Both the position numbers and the translations under genes were made by a program. Under the pieces are notes generated by a model. It was given only the letters and a program-made list of their open reading frames with translations, was not told the DNA's origin and searched no databases. Shown here one piece after another: positions 44,395 to 55,818 of a stretch of DNA of 64,000 bases. The stretch is from Costus lasius (lineage: Eukaryota > Streptophyta > Magnoliopsida > Zingiberales > Costaceae), in contig CM050454.1 of the NCBI GenBank assembly GCA_027563935.2, forward strand, positions 2,588,501 to 2,652,500, written 5' to 3'. Every line of letters starts with the position of its first letter. The stretch's first letter is position 1.

Positions 44395-45383
44395 ACCGTA
44401 CCCACCCAGAAAGGGAGATGACGAAGGGTAAGAGTGAGAGGATGGTGAGGGCTTGGAGCTCTGGAACTCATGATTCGAGGCAGAGGCCCTATGTGGGGGA
44501 GGAAGAGGAAGAGAGTAGGCACTTGACGATGGCAAACTTACAGTCAAGTTGGATGCCATGGAAGATGGTGGTGGGGCATTGTGGTTGATGGAGCAGGAGA
44601 GGTCTGAAGGCTGCGATGGCAGAGTGGATGACACAAAATGAGAAGTGACGAAGGTGGAGGAGGGGGTAGGCAAAGGTGATGGTGGAGGTAGGGGTAAGAC
44701 GATGCAAAAGGGAGAGTTGGGGTGCAAGGGAGGGAGAGATAGAGGTAGAAGAGAAAGTAGGCGAGCATGATGAGTGAGGAGGCAAAGATGGCAACAACGA
44801 GGAGAGTTCGGTGGTGGTTGCCTTGATGCGAGTGGTGAGAATGCAAAGCGACAAACAGCGACTCCATGAGCGGTGAGAGTATAGGAGTCAAGATAGGAAA
44901 AAAAATAGGTTAGTGTTAGGGCACCACTTGTTGACCAAGTGTTTTGGTTGGCTGCTTGGTGGGCTGCAGGCTGACAAGTGGCAAGTGGTGGCCAGTGGGC
45001 TGGTGAGTAGCGGTTGCTGGTTCTGAAGGAATTAGAATAAATAATAGTTATATAAAATTTAGTCATGTTAGGCAGGTCAACCCGACCTAACCTGATCCAA
45101 TTGATCTCTAAGTCATAAATGGTTTGACTCAATTATGACCCAAACTTGATTATATAACTTAAACTCAACTAACCTCAAGCTGGGTTGGATCGGATTAGTT
45201 TTTGCCGGGCCTAATCATCGCATTGTATCTTTAGGTCTGAAAAAAGATAATATGTAGAGAAAAATAAGTTAATAGCAATAGTTGATGTAAGGGGAATAGA
45301 TTCAGTTTCCACAAATAGAGGTGGATGAGGCAATGGCCACTGAGAAGATGCTGTTGTTGGATACGAATACCAAAGGAATCAAA
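44395..45383. other. Purine-rich DNA followed by AT-rich DNA, no supported gene
   Basis: A long minus-strand frame (45132-44383) is open only because the strand is Pro/Ser-coding low complexity. Motifs such as GGTCAACCCGACC and CTGGGTTGGATCGG near 45070-45230 match CTGGACCTGGTTAACTTAAC/GACCCATAGGTCAAC near 43580-43660 in style and may be the two ends of another non-autonomous element that encloses the MITE. That is tentative. Confidence 0.4.
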
Positions 45384-46201
45384 TCAAGTTGCAAAGGCAT
45401 GAGTAGGACTGATCAAAGGCGATGGGGTCAGTAGCAACTTTTGGAATAATGATAAAATGGATGGTTGGGTTTGACCATAATGAGAGCAAGGCGGAAATCT
45501 ACATCTACACCTAGAGTCATGGTTGGGACCAAAGCTGCGTCCTTGTTTGGTCTGAGGAGCCACATGCACTATATAGATATCCTCAAGCGCTCGGAGGAAG
45601 CATTCTACAAATTGGGAATGGTAGGATCCATGGACAATTGTGCAATGGTGAACTAATCGTTTAGTCTTAGAACAAGAAAGTCTTGCCATCGTTGGAGGAT
45701 TACGGACATATCAAACACGAGAGATTGATATTGGGACAATTCATCCAAAATAGTATAGTGTTCTTGTAAAGAACTATCTTGGTGCCTCAATGGAAAAATC
45801 TCTTCATACAACTTATGGAAAAATCTTTTCATACAACTTATATACACATGTTCTGTTGGGTCCATATGCAATGCTAAGAATATCCAAGTGGCTTTAACTG
45901 AAGTTTGGAACATAACAGGGGTCAGGGGATGGTTTACATGCTATTAGTAAGTGTACTAAGGATTGTCAAGTCATATCAAAGTCATGATTTATAAGATGGA
46001 TCATTAAGTGGTAGAGCCGTAGAGGTTCAAATGACGTGCCTTTTCATGAGATTCTAAGAAAACTTCATACACCGAGCCACAATAAATAACTTCATACACC
46101 AATATAAACTCAATTGGTGCCAATTGTAGAAGTAGGCTCAATTTCTTCCATATGAGCAACAAGAGAAAATAAAGTGCAAAATCAACAAGATGATATAGCA
46201 T
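45384..46201 (-). pseudogene. Copia-type gag remnant
   Basis: On the minus strand the frame 45913-45653 reads KLYEEIFPLRHQDSSLQEHY and then LDELSQYQSLVFDM...QRWQDFLVLRL, the UBN2/gag block of plant Copia retrotransposons (LY--I----Q---S---YY--L--L--EL). Flanking frames (46201-46004 upstream, 45689-45384 downstream with HSQFVECFLRALEDIY) supply decayed neighbouring parts in other frames. No protease, integrase or RT was found. A primer-site-like motif lies upstream at 46929-46940. Confidence 0.6.
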
Positions 46202-46744
46202 TTAGATAATCTCATATTATGATTGTAGCAGAGTTAAGTGCTTTAAAACCAGAGATTAGGCTGAATGAGTATATAGACTAAAGCTTATAGTAGTCGCCAT
46301 GGACTGATGTCAGGAGCAACATCAAGAGCATATTGTTGTATCAAAAATCTGCGATAACATTGATATGAAGACAACAGAGGATGTTGTCGGGAGAAAATGA
46401 CATTGAGAAACTAGAGATGATTGGAGGAGTTGCCACTAAAGAAATTTGGGAAGAGAGAACAATGTCGAGAAAGCCAGAGGTGGCTGAAGTAGTTGGCGCT
46501 AGTTATCGTAAAAGTCATACCTTGGAAAGACGCAAGAATAATTTGCTTCAGTCACCGCAAGGGCTGTGGTTGATAATCGGCAAATTGAATTGAGATTTAC
46601 ATCATAGGAGAGTGTGACTATGGACGAAGTTCCAGTTACATTGAAAGGGGGATGAGTGGGTGATGGTAGTGCATGGGCGAAGCATAGGCGGAAAGGGGGG
46701 GGGGGGGCAAAAAAAATCCTATTTAGTAACCTTGCCTCCGATTT

Positions 46745-46807
46745 TCTGTAAGTGCGAATCTTAAAGCAAAAGTCATGCCAACATTGCTTTAAGAGTCGTA
46801 CTTACGG
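46745..46807. repeat. Hairpin, 24-bp arms, shares a 16-mer with 8806-8821
   Basis: TCTGTAAGTGCGAATCTTAA + AGCAA (46745-46769) pairs with TTGCTTTAAGAGTCGTACTT + ACGG (46784-46807) with few mismatches around a 14-nt loop. The core GCGAATCTTAAAGCAA is shared with the hairpin at 8802-8853. This could be a tiny MITE or a small-RNA precursor-like fold. Confidence 0.65.
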
Positions 46808-46928
46808 AGAATGGGGCGGTACAGGTGTGTCCGAAATTCCTAGGCAAAGTCATTGCAAGGTCACCGGCTCACCGCCTAGGGTGCCTATGAATTTTTCTTA
46901 GGAGGGGCAGTGAGCGAACAGCGATTCT

Positions 46929-46940
46929 GCTCTCATACCA
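46929..46940 (-). other. Possible Copia primer-binding site and LTR edge
   Basis: On the minus strand TGGTATGAGAGC differs by one base from the common initiator-Met primer site TGGTATCAGAGC. The DNA to its right (46942 to about 47010) resembles 41865-41985, as expected if both are LTR remnants. Orientation agrees with the minus-strand gag at 46201-45384. Confidence 0.45.
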
Positions 46941-47009
46941 AATTAAATCAGAACATAAGTGAAAAATTAAATTTCTAGTTATAACCCGTTAACCCTTATC
47001 AGGATGCAT

Positions 47010-48419
47010 CACTTATCAAATTAAACCAATGTTTGCTTCAGCTAAATATTGGAGAAATGTGAATTATGAGGATTAAGGCTGCCTTTGCAAAGTAGTGCTT
47101 CCTGTTGTGGGGCGGCGCCAAGCAGCTTTTTCTTTAATTTTGGTATTTGGAGATTTACTGTGTGGTTCAGCCACAACTAAAAGGATGCTGCCAGCAGCAG
47201 CACCCTTTAACCTGCTTTCTCCTCACAGCAACTCCACCACAACATATCATTATTACTAATATATTTATTTAATAATACAAAATGTACACTAATATATAAT
47301 TCCTATTCATATAATTAACAATATAGTGAAATTTAATTTAATCTTTATTAATAATCTTACTATGATCAATTACTTTAATTAAAATTTGTTTTTATCGTAA
47401 TTAGTTATAAAAAATTATTATTGTTTGGTATGTTCTCATTAAGTGGACCATGTAATGGCAGACCCTTACATGTCACTGTCACTATCACCATCACCATTGC
47501 AAATTTGCAATCTTATTAATAATTCTAATTATAAAATACTTTTTCTTTATTTATAATAAAATTACATCTTGGTTTGGTTATGAGTTAAGCTAGTTTCTAG
47601 AATTAATGTACATACTTTTAAGTTAATCAGTGTAACAGCCACAACATAATAGAAGCTTTATTCTTTTCTAAAAGGAAATGATTTAATTAATTTGGTGAAT
47701 TTCGATTATTTGAAAGGATGATTTCACACAATAGACCTGAAAAGAGGTTCACTGTACATACCATATATCAAGTCAAGAAATGATTTTGTTTTTCAAATAC
47801 TTTTCGTTCCATTCGCTTTATGTATAATAATAATTAGACTAGCCCTTGCCTTAAATTTTAGTAATTATCTCCTAACATGACTCACAATAATAGAATTCTC
47901 AAGAGCATAATATAAATTGAGGTAAGCCACTACTTTAAAATGTCATAAATTATCTAAAGCTCATGTCATATAATAGGTTTTTTCTTCTCTTACAAAATAT
48001 TATAACCATACTTGTGAACATTTATGCTAAGATTCTACATAATGTAAAAGGTAATGATAGATTACAATTTACAATTTACATAAAGCATGTTAGAGTTAAA
48101 GTTACACTTCATATCTGTGGGGTCAAAAAGTGTTACATTAAAGAATGTAATATGACCATTTTCAAAATCACCTTAAATTAATAAGGCTTTTTGTTTAATT
48201 TGTTCTGGCTTCCAATGAGTGCAAGCGCTCATTGTTAATTACCCATAAATTTAGGGAATATTTGATTAAGAGATCTATAATACGAAACAAAATAAAGGAG
48301 ACGAGTCAAACAGTGTCGTTCATAAATGTGATGAGAATACATAATTCGTTATGATATATAAACGATAAAAGAAAGGAGCTTTTATTAACTTGGGCAATTT
48401 GTGTTCGCCAAACGTTTGA
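47010..48419. other. AT-rich DNA with no supported gene
   Basis: No coding or repeat signature apart from simple AT-rich sequence. It may contain the rest of the Copia LTR and the left boundary of the large inverted-repeat element. Confidence 0.5.
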
Positions 48420-48544
48420 CCATGGAACGTCTTGAGCTTTTATCCGGCCTAGGCAGCACAATATCATATTGAGGAACTACACCCCGATGATAAACATCGA
48501 CGTACACACCTTCCAAACAATATTCCATCGTAATTGCATTTAGG

Positions 48545-49595
48545 CACGTTGGATATTTGATTCGGGAAATTATTCGGCCCCGTAGCGAGATAATTTAATT
48601 GGAAGATCATCCGGCCTTGACGGCGTATTGGACAAAAATATCCAGCTGCGGCATGTTGGATAATTTGGTTTGAGAAAAATTACCCAGCCTCTCAGCGTGT
48701 TGGATAATTTAATTTGGAAAATTATCCGACCTTGCGGTGTGTTAGATAATTTGATTTGGAAAATTATCCGATCTTGCGGCATGCTGGATAATTTGTCTTG
48801 AAAAAAATTACCCACCCTCTCGGCGTGTTGGATAATTTAATTTAGAAAATTATTTGGCCTTGTGGCGTGTCAGATAATTTGATCTGAAAATTATTCGGCC
48901 TTTCGGCGTGTTGGATAATTTAATTTAGAAAATTATCCGGCCTTGCGGCGTGTTGAATAATTTAATTTAAAAAATTATCCGACCTTGGGCATGTTGGATA
49001 ATTTAATTTAGAAAATTACCCGGCCTTGCGGCGTGTTGGATAATTTAATTTGGAAAATTACACGACCTTATAATGTGTTGGATAATTTAATTTGGAAAAT
49101 TATTCGGCCTTGGCGTGTTGGATAATTTAATCTGGAAAATTATCCGGCCTTGTGGCATGTTGGATAATTTGGCTTGAGAAAAATTACCCAGTTTCTCGGC
49201 GTGTTGGATAATTTAATTTAGAAAATTATCTGGCCTTGCGGCGTGTCAGATAATTTGATCTAGAAAATTATCTGGCCTTTCGGCGTGTTGGATAACTATC
49301 CGACCTTACGGCATGTTGGATAATTTAATTTGGAAAATTATCCGGTCTTGCGGCGTGTTGGATAATTTAATTTGGAAAATTATTCGGCCTTACAACGTAT
49401 TGGATAATTTAATTTGGAAAATTACCCGGCCTTACGGCGTGTTAGATAATTTATTTTGGAAAATTACCCGGCCTTGCGGTGTTTGGATAATTTAATTTGA
49501 AAAATTACTCGGCCTTATAGCGTGTTGGATAATTTAATTTGGAAAATTATCCGGCCTTGCGGCGCATTGGATAATTTAATTTGGAAAATATTACT
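48545..49595. repeat. Tandem array of a 42-bp palindromic unit, about 26 copies
   Basis: The unit contains GGATAATTT, a 7-bp spacer and AAAATTATCC, then GGCC, TTGCGGCGTG and T. Each unit is therefore a small imperfect hairpin, and 42 is divisible by three so the array gives repetitive 14-residue peptides that are not real proteins. Two units are truncated (near 48627 and 49289). A variant three-unit block (unit with CTTGAGAAAAATTACCCA, then a TTAG unit, then a GATCT unit) recurs at about 48784 and 49162, showing higher-order duplication. Direct repeats with GACGTACACACC flank the array (48454-48540 and 49610-49690). The inverted start of a second array occupies 63925-64000. Confidence 0.93.
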
Positions 49596-50915
49596 CTACT
49601 TCGACAGATGCAACATTATATTGAGGAGTTATGCCCCGACGATGAACGTCGACGTACACACCTCCCAAGCAATACTTCATCGCGATGCGCCAAGGCTTTC
49701 AGATATTTTGATTTTCTTTTGGAGTTAACATTTAGACACAACTCGAGTCAAGTTTGAGCCGTTAGCCGAGTGGTTTAACTAAATATAGATTTTTATTGTT
49801 TTCTTTATTCAATTTGACATTTTGTCACAAGCGACCTATCAAATTCGGGAGGTTGGGAAGGTGGCACTGTAATTTTTGCACCACACATATTTTTTATTAA
49901 TTTTATTTTATTTTACTTAGCATTATTATTATTACCATAATTTATTTTTTGTTTTGTTCTTTTTTTTTCAATTTGACATTATTATTATTTTACTTAGCAT
50001 TATTATTATTACCATAATTTATTACACGACTCGAGTCAAGTTTGAGCCGTTAGCCGAGTGGTTTAACCAAATATAGATTTTTATTGCTTTCTTTATTCAA
50101 TTTGACATTTTGTCACAAGCGACCTATCAAATTCAGGAGGTTGGGAAGGTGGCACTATAATTTTTGCACCACACATATTTTTTATTAATTTTATTTTATT
50201 TTACTTAGCATTATTATTATTACCATAATTTATTTTTTGTTTTGTTCTTTTTTTTTCCGTCGACGAAGAGTAGCTTTACTCTTCCGTGCGACTCTCTGCG
50301 TCCGGCGAGAAGCTCATGGGGGAAAGTAACGGTGCCGTTGCATGGAATCCGTCGAAGGGGCAGGGAAGTTGGCATTCCGGGTGAGGATGCCGATGATTTC
50401 GGAGTTGGAGGAGAGTTTGCAAATGTTGGAAGAAGAGGAAGCTGAGAATCGGCGGAATCATGCGCCGGAAGGGATGGGTCTGTCTGCAGCTAGAAGCAGC
50501 AGCGACATCAGTCCGTGGTGGCATTGTCCCATACAGTGATATCTTTCGGCAATGACGTCTGGGCAACGAAAATCGAAGCAAAGACAACCAGTGGGGAAGA
50601 AGTCCTAGACGAGGCGGCGCTAGGGCTGGCAGAGGTGGTGGAAGAGAGTGTTGGCGACTGCTAAGGAGATGGTGTTGAGGTGGTTGAGGTGCCAAGCAGT
50701 GATGATTTCAGCCGGATGGTGATAACAGCAGGGATAGCAGGGCGCTCCTTTGACCGGTCGAGATTCATGCTGACGGCGTAGAAATTTTTCCGTTGGGTTG
50801 TTTCCATCGAACTCTCAGTCGTAGGCTAAATGAAGTTTTGAGCCAGTTAACCTTTTTTGTTGCTGGAACGATGGAGATCATTTCATGTAATTTTCTTATA
50901 TATATCTGATAGTGT
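49511..50915. repeat. Outer inverted-repeat arm, left
   Basis: It pairs with 62900-64000 in inverted orientation, from the last 42-bp units through GAGGAGTTA(T/C)GC, GCCGTTAGCCGAGTGG, the GC-rich block 50260-50780 and GTTGCT(G/A)GAACGAT to TATATCTGATA. Pairing stops at about 50915 where Gypsy LTR sequence begins. It is longer than its partner because of the 288-bp tandem duplication at 49741-50258. Confidence 0.9.
49741..50258. repeat. 288-bp-offset tandem duplication within the left arm only
   Basis: ACTCGAGTCAAGTTTGAGCC begins at 49741 and again at 50029, followed in both copies by CACAAGCGACCTATCAAATT, GGGAAGGTGGCACT and the ATTATTATTACCATAATTTA tract. The right arm has a single copy (about 63545-63775), so this duplication happened after the arms formed. 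Confidence 0.92.
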
Positions 50916-50918
50916 AAT
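50260..50918. other. GC-rich block of the left outer arm, no recognised protein
   Basis: This block and its inverted partner (about 62940-63535) keep similar overlapping frames (for example AWNPSKGQGSW and EDADDFGVGGEF) but with stops and shifts in each. No domain was recognised. It may be untranslated leader or an old exon of the element's gene. Confidence 0.5.
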
Positions 50919-51053
50919 TTTCCCTCTGTCCTTTGGGCTTCCACTATTCACTCCCCATTCCCTCTGTCCCTTGAGCTGCCACCATTCACTGAACCTGGCC
51001 CTTTGTGGGTTCGACGGGTGTAGACCCGCCATGTGGGGACTGGTTCAGTAACA
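50919..51053 (-). repeat. Gypsy 3' LTR, truncated
   Basis: It matches 56260-56395 almost base for base, including CACTATTCACTCC, GACGGGTGTAGACCCGCCAT and the terminal GACTGGTTCAGTAACA. The outer part of the LTR is missing. Confidence 0.9.
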
Positions 51054-51657
51054 TTACCGTCCTCACGAAGAACAGCCTTGTCCCCACAGCCTTGGGGGTA
51101 AACTCTGGAAACTGCTTGCTTATAATATCCACATCTTCCCATATTGCCTCCTCATCAGTCTTGGAGGTCCAACGGATGAGCCACTGGTCAGTCGATTCAG
51201 CCCCTCGACGGACGCTCCGGGTGGCAAGAATGTCCCTTGGAACACACTGAGTAGATAACTCGGTCTCCATCCCTGCTGGTAAATCTGCTTGAGCCACATG
51301 AGCCCCACAGGCCCGCTTAATTTGCGATGCGTGGAACACGGGATGAATCCTGGAATGGGGAGGGAGATCCAGATGATAAGCCACCGTGTCGATGCGTTGG
51401 ATGATGCGAAATGGGCCATAGAAGCGAGCAGCAAGCTTTTGATTAACTCGGCGAGCTACCGAGTGTTGGCGATGGGGTCGAAGTTTAATGTAAACCAAGT
51501 CGCCGACATTGTAACTCACGTCGCGTCGGTGTACATTAGCAAACTTCACCATTCTCTGCTGGGCCCGGTACAGGTTATATCGGAGTTTGCCGCAGTATCT
51601 CATCACGGTCCAACAAGGTGCGCTCGACAGCATCCACGGCCGATTCGCCCAGAACAT
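50986..51657 (-). pseudogene. Gypsy integrase C-terminus with chromodomain
   Basis: The minus-strand frame carries the GPY/F module (KLAARFYGPFRIIQRIDTVA, HPVFHASQIK) followed by a chromodomain-like tail (WLIRWTSKTDEEAIWEDVDI). The chromodomain in chromoviruses steers integration to marked heterochromatin. The frame ends near 50986, close to the LTR start. Confidence 0.88.
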
Positions 51658-51739
51658 ACCGCTGTAGGGTGGGTGGTGGGTGGCCGTACACTACCTTGAA
51701 TGGTGTCTGACCGGCCGTTGAGTGAAAACTCGTGTTGTA

Positions 51740-52255
51740 TCAGTACTCTGCCCAATGCAACCACAAGGCCCATTCCTTAGGTTGTTCCGAAGCAAAGCAT
51801 CGCAGATAGGTCTCGAGGCATCGATTGAGTACCTCGGACTGTCCATCGGTCTCCGGATGATAGGCAGAACTCATTCGTAGCTTCGTACCCTGGTGGCGGA
51901 ATAGTTCTGACCAGAATCGGCTGATAAAAACTGGGTCGCGATCACTCACAATAGAATTTGGTACCCCATGCAGTCGTACCACTTCTTTAGCAAATAGTTC
52001 CGCCACCGAGCTAGCGGAGTACGGGTGTTTCAGTGCACAGAAATGACCACACTTGGATAGTCTGTCAACCACTACCAATATAGCATCCACCCCCTTGGAA
52101 CGTGGCAGCCCAGTAATAAAATCCATCGCTATGTCCTCCCATACACGGTCCGGTATTGGTAGAGGATGGAGTAAGCCAGCTGGTGATGTGGTTTGGTACT
52201 TCTGCTGTTGACAGACAACACATTCTGCTACTACCTTGTACATATCCTTTTTCAT
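51740..52255 (-). pseudogene. Gypsy integrase zinc finger and catalytic core
   Basis: The frame includes CVVCQQQK (second half of the HHCC finger; the His part lies upstream in a shifted frame near 52330), then the DDE core: MDFITGLP, SDRDPVF and TDGQSEVLNR give Asp, Asp and Glu. It stops at WAEY where a Trp codon has become TGA, and the following part is in another frame. Confidence 0.9.
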
Positions 52256-52412
52256 ACTGATGCAATAGACATTATTGGCAATTCGTCTATATGTGCGGTA
52301 AGTTCCATAATGGCCCCCAGTTGGAGTGTTGTGACATTCTTGAAAAAAAGTCTTGTACCCAACTGGAACCGGCCGGAATCACTATCCTCCCTTTATACAG
52401 CAGTTGTCCCTT

Positions 52413-53948
52413 CTATAGCTCAAAGAAAGATTCCTTGGTTGGGTGTTGCCGCACTTCATCCATAATTTTCTTCAAGACCGGATCTGCTACTACCTCTGCC
52501 TGCAGCCGGTCAATGTCCACCCAGAAGGGTACGGATAGAGCCGCTAAGTCTGCATGTTCTGGTATTCTTGACAGGGCATCCGCGGCTCTGTTATCATTTC
52601 CTGGTTTATACAAGACCTCCATGTCGTACCCCAAAAGCTTGGCTAACCAGTTTTGTTGGTCTGGAGTTGTGATCCGCTGCTCAAGGATGTGCCGTAGTGC
52701 CTTTTGGTACGTATGAACCTTGAACTTTCGCCCCAATAAGTAAGGCCTCCAATGTTGAACTGCTAGAACTAGTGCCATTAGTTCCTTTTCATATGTGGAC
52801 TTGGCCAGATTGCTGTCTGACAATGCCTTGCTAAAGTAAGCGACCGGTCTTCCGTGCTGCATGAGAACCGCCCCAAGTCCTCTTCCCGATGCGTCACACT
52901 CCACGGTAAACTCCTTGGAAAAATCTGGCAAGACTAGCGTCGGAGCGGTTGTCATAATTTCTTTTAGCTGATCGAAAGCTTCTTGAGCTTCCCCACTCCA
53001 TTGGAACCCCTCCTTCTTCAAAATGGAAGTGAGCGGTTTGGTTATCTTCTCATAGTCTTTTACAAAGTGACGGTAGTAACCTGTGAGCCCTAAGAAACCG
53101 CGCACTTGCTTGACTGTTGTTGGGGTTGGCCATTGTCTAACACTGCTTATTTTCTTAGGATCCATGGCAACTCCTCCAGGCTGGATGATATGGCCCAAGT
53201 ACTCCACCTGGGTCTGCCCAAAATTACACTTGGATTTATTGGCCACCAGTTGATTATCTCGTAGCACGTCCAAAGCTAGGCTCAAGTGTATCAAATGTCG
53301 TTCCCATGTCCTGCTGTAAATTAGTATATCATAAAAAAAAACTAATATAAACCTGTGTAAGTAGGGCCGGAATGCTTCATTCATCACAGTTTGGAACGTC
53401 GCCGGGGTATTTTTGAGGCCAAAGGGCATCACCCGAAATTCGTAATGGCCGGAATGGGTGCGGAAGGCTGTCTTGTGAATATCCTCGGGTTTAACTCTGA
53501 TTTGATGATACCCCGATCGTAAATCAATCTTGGAGAAGTACTCCGCCCCATGTAGTTCGTCAATCAGCTCCTCAATGACAGGGATAGGGTACTTGTCAGC
53601 TATCGTGATGGCGTTGAGCGCTCGATAGTCTACGCAGAATCGCCAGCTTCGGTCTTTTTTTCTTACTAGAATTACCGGGCTGGAATAGAGGCTCGAACTT
53701 GTTTGAATAACACCTACCATTAACATCCGTTGCACCAACCATTCCATCTCATCCTTCTGGTGATAAGCATAACGATAGGGTCTCACCCGCACCGGTCCCT
53801 TGCCAGCCTGGGTGACAATTGCGTGGTCAAAATTTCGGGCGGGTGGGAGTCCCATAATTTCTGAAAACACATCCTCATATTCGGCCAACAAAGACTGCAG
53901 TTGGTTGTTTTGCTGTTGATTCAATTGCCCTTGTCCACCCATATCCAA
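52413..53948 (-). pseudogene. Gypsy reverse transcriptase and RNase H, catalytic residues altered
   Basis: 511 open codons. RT motifs are clear: VDYRALNAITIADKYPIP, FSKIDLRSGYHQIRV, FGLKNTPATFQ, then LVFFYDILIYS where the family has two adjacent Asp; the first is Tyr here. RNase H has VECDASG and YEKELMAL, but HTYQKALRH replaces the expected Asp by Tyr. ADALSRI follows. It ends at a TAG after ESFFEL, inside what should be continuous pol. The long open length implies the element is not very old; the altered active sites mark it as dead. Confidence 0.93.
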
Positions 53949-54240
53949 TGAAAATTGTTCAATCGCCTATAACATTCCTTGGAAGTCCACCTCTAATGTA
54001 CGGCTCAGCCCTTTTGGCGTGATCGGCGCGCGGATCAGAGATGGATCCCCTTTGAGAATGCACTCGCTACCCTCCCTGTAAAATCTTCATATATTTTCGG
54101 CCCCAATCCACTTTGATTTCACCTAACGTTTCCAACCATGTCATGCCAAGCACCATATCAACCCCTCCCAGGTTGAACAAGTAAGCTTGCAATATCGTAC
54201 TGTAGTCGCCCAACTTAACAATTAATCATTCGCATTTGCC

Positions 54241-54480
54241 TTAGGCAGTTACCTGGCCCCCGTCTCCAAGACTAACCTTGTACGTCTGTGTAGGGATAAC
54301 CGGCCAGCCTTGTGTCAGTATTAGCTGGTGTGATATGAAATTGTGGCTGGCTCCGCTATCAATGAGTACAGTGGCCAAGGTACCGTTGATGATCCCCTTG
54401 AGTTTCATAGTGCGGGGCCCTGTGATGCCGCCGGTCGAGAACAGAGACAACTCCATTTGGTTGCATTGGGAAAACTCCAA
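54241..54480 (-). pseudogene. Gypsy aspartic protease
   Basis: The frame contains ATVLIDSGASHNFISHQLIL, the D-S-G-A active-site motif of retroviral-type aspartic proteases, and VSLGDGG downstream. It is in the same frame as gag and separated from it by a stop; it ends at a stop after QVTA. Confidence 0.88.
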
Positions 54481-54492
54481 TTCTCCTCCTCC

Positions 54493-55818
54493 TCATGCTA
54501 TATCATTTTCCCCTACATTAGCCTCTTCATTGATTTCTGCAGGTGTTTCATCCTCCTCCGCGAGTAGGGTGATTTGTAGACTTTTATTGCCACATTGATG
54601 TATAGGATGGTAAGGTTGGTCACATCGAAAACACAATCCCTTCTCTCTTTTGCTGATATAGTCCTGATACGACATACCTCTTCCTCCTCTCGCCCGATCT
54701 CCTTGCGTCACACTGCTCGTGGACAATCGTGCGTGACTCCACTCTCTAGGAAGGGTGCGTGGACCGCTGTGTTGCACTGATTGATTCCCGCTCCCCCTCG
54801 AGTACGGCGTTGTTGAGGGGGTTGTCGATACCCATGACGCCTTACTAGATGTGAATCCCCCCACACTGGTTGTCCCCTTCCCGGAGAAAACTTTTGGGGG
54901 AGTTTGGGTCTACAAGTCACCTCCGCCAACAACCTCCGTCTCAATAACTCGGGCTAAAGTCATTGCCAGTATGGTATTGGGGAAGAATGCCCGTACCTTT
55001 TCTCGAATTTCCGGCCTCAATCCCTTCAGGAAGAATCCCAGATATTGTTGTTCTGTCAGGTCCGGTATTTGAGAGACAATTTCTTCGTAGGCTGTTATGT
55101 ACTCCGTCACCGTCCGGGAGCCATGTTCCAGAGCCGCTTCATATGCATTGGTGGCTGGGTACTCGCTGTACCGTTGTACCAACTCCGCCTTTAATCCCTC
55201 CCAAGTAAGATTTGGAATTCGCCGCCTCACCCAACGGAACCACTGATTTGCAGAACCCTCCATACTGATAAAAGCTAAGGGTATCTTGTAGTTTTCGGAT
55301 GTGCCCTGAATATCAAAATATTGTTCCGCCTTGGCTATCCATCCTACCGGGTCATTTCCATCGAAAGCCGGCAATTCCACGCGTCGGTGCATCAATCGAC
55401 GGTCCTCACTCCACACTGATTCACGATCACCCTCTCCGCCTGTTCGGCTACCGTTATAACGCCTCGCCTCATTATGTAGTGCGGGGGGCTGTTGGCCCAC
55501 ACCCAAGTCTCCTGGCGACCAACGTTCTTCACGCATACGAGGTGGGCGGTAAGGCTCTTGTCGACCATCTAGAGCCTCCATTACTTCCTCTGGGCCCTGG
55601 TTACCCCGCGATCCTCCTGCCACAGAATGATTCGCTTTATGCTCCGTTCTCTTATCCCGTGCCATATCTGTCAACAAATTACGTAACTCCGTGATTTCTT
55701 CCTGATGTTGGCGGCGTTCTTCTAAAGCCTTTCGCCTTTCCTCAGCCAAAGTCAGAACTTCCTGCCTCCGATCTTCTCCGGCGGTTTGCAAATCCGTTTG
55801 TATAGTCGCCATTGTCAC
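54493..55818 (-). pseudogene. Gypsy gag with CCHC zinc knuckle
   Basis: ATG at 55818. A coiled-coil-like Glu/Arg-rich N-terminus is followed by the retrotransposon gag domain (VELPAFDGNDPVGWIAKAEQ, WFRWVRRRIPNLTWEGLKAE). A stop at about 54910 separates it from the in-frame remainder with the zinc knuckle CFRCDQPYHPIHQC (C-x2-C-x4-H-x4-C). It ends at a stop just before the protease frame. Confidence 0.9.

Noticed and set aside
44383..45132. 249-codon minus-strand frame rich in Ser and Pro.
   Set aside because: It crosses the end of a MITE, other frames are open over the same low-complexity stretch, and it has no domain.
49313..49728. Open frames with 14-residue repeats (LDNLIWKIIRP-type).
   Set aside because: They arise only because the tandem unit is 42 bp, divisible by three. 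No start context, no conservation signal.
49750..49775. GCCGTTAGCCGAGTGGTTTAAC, resembling the A box and D arm of a tRNA-Leu/Ser (also at 50038 and inverted at about 63735).
   Set aside because: No B box, acceptor stem or anticodon arm follows. The match is short and lies in a transposon arm, so it is chance or at most a decayed SINE-like piece.
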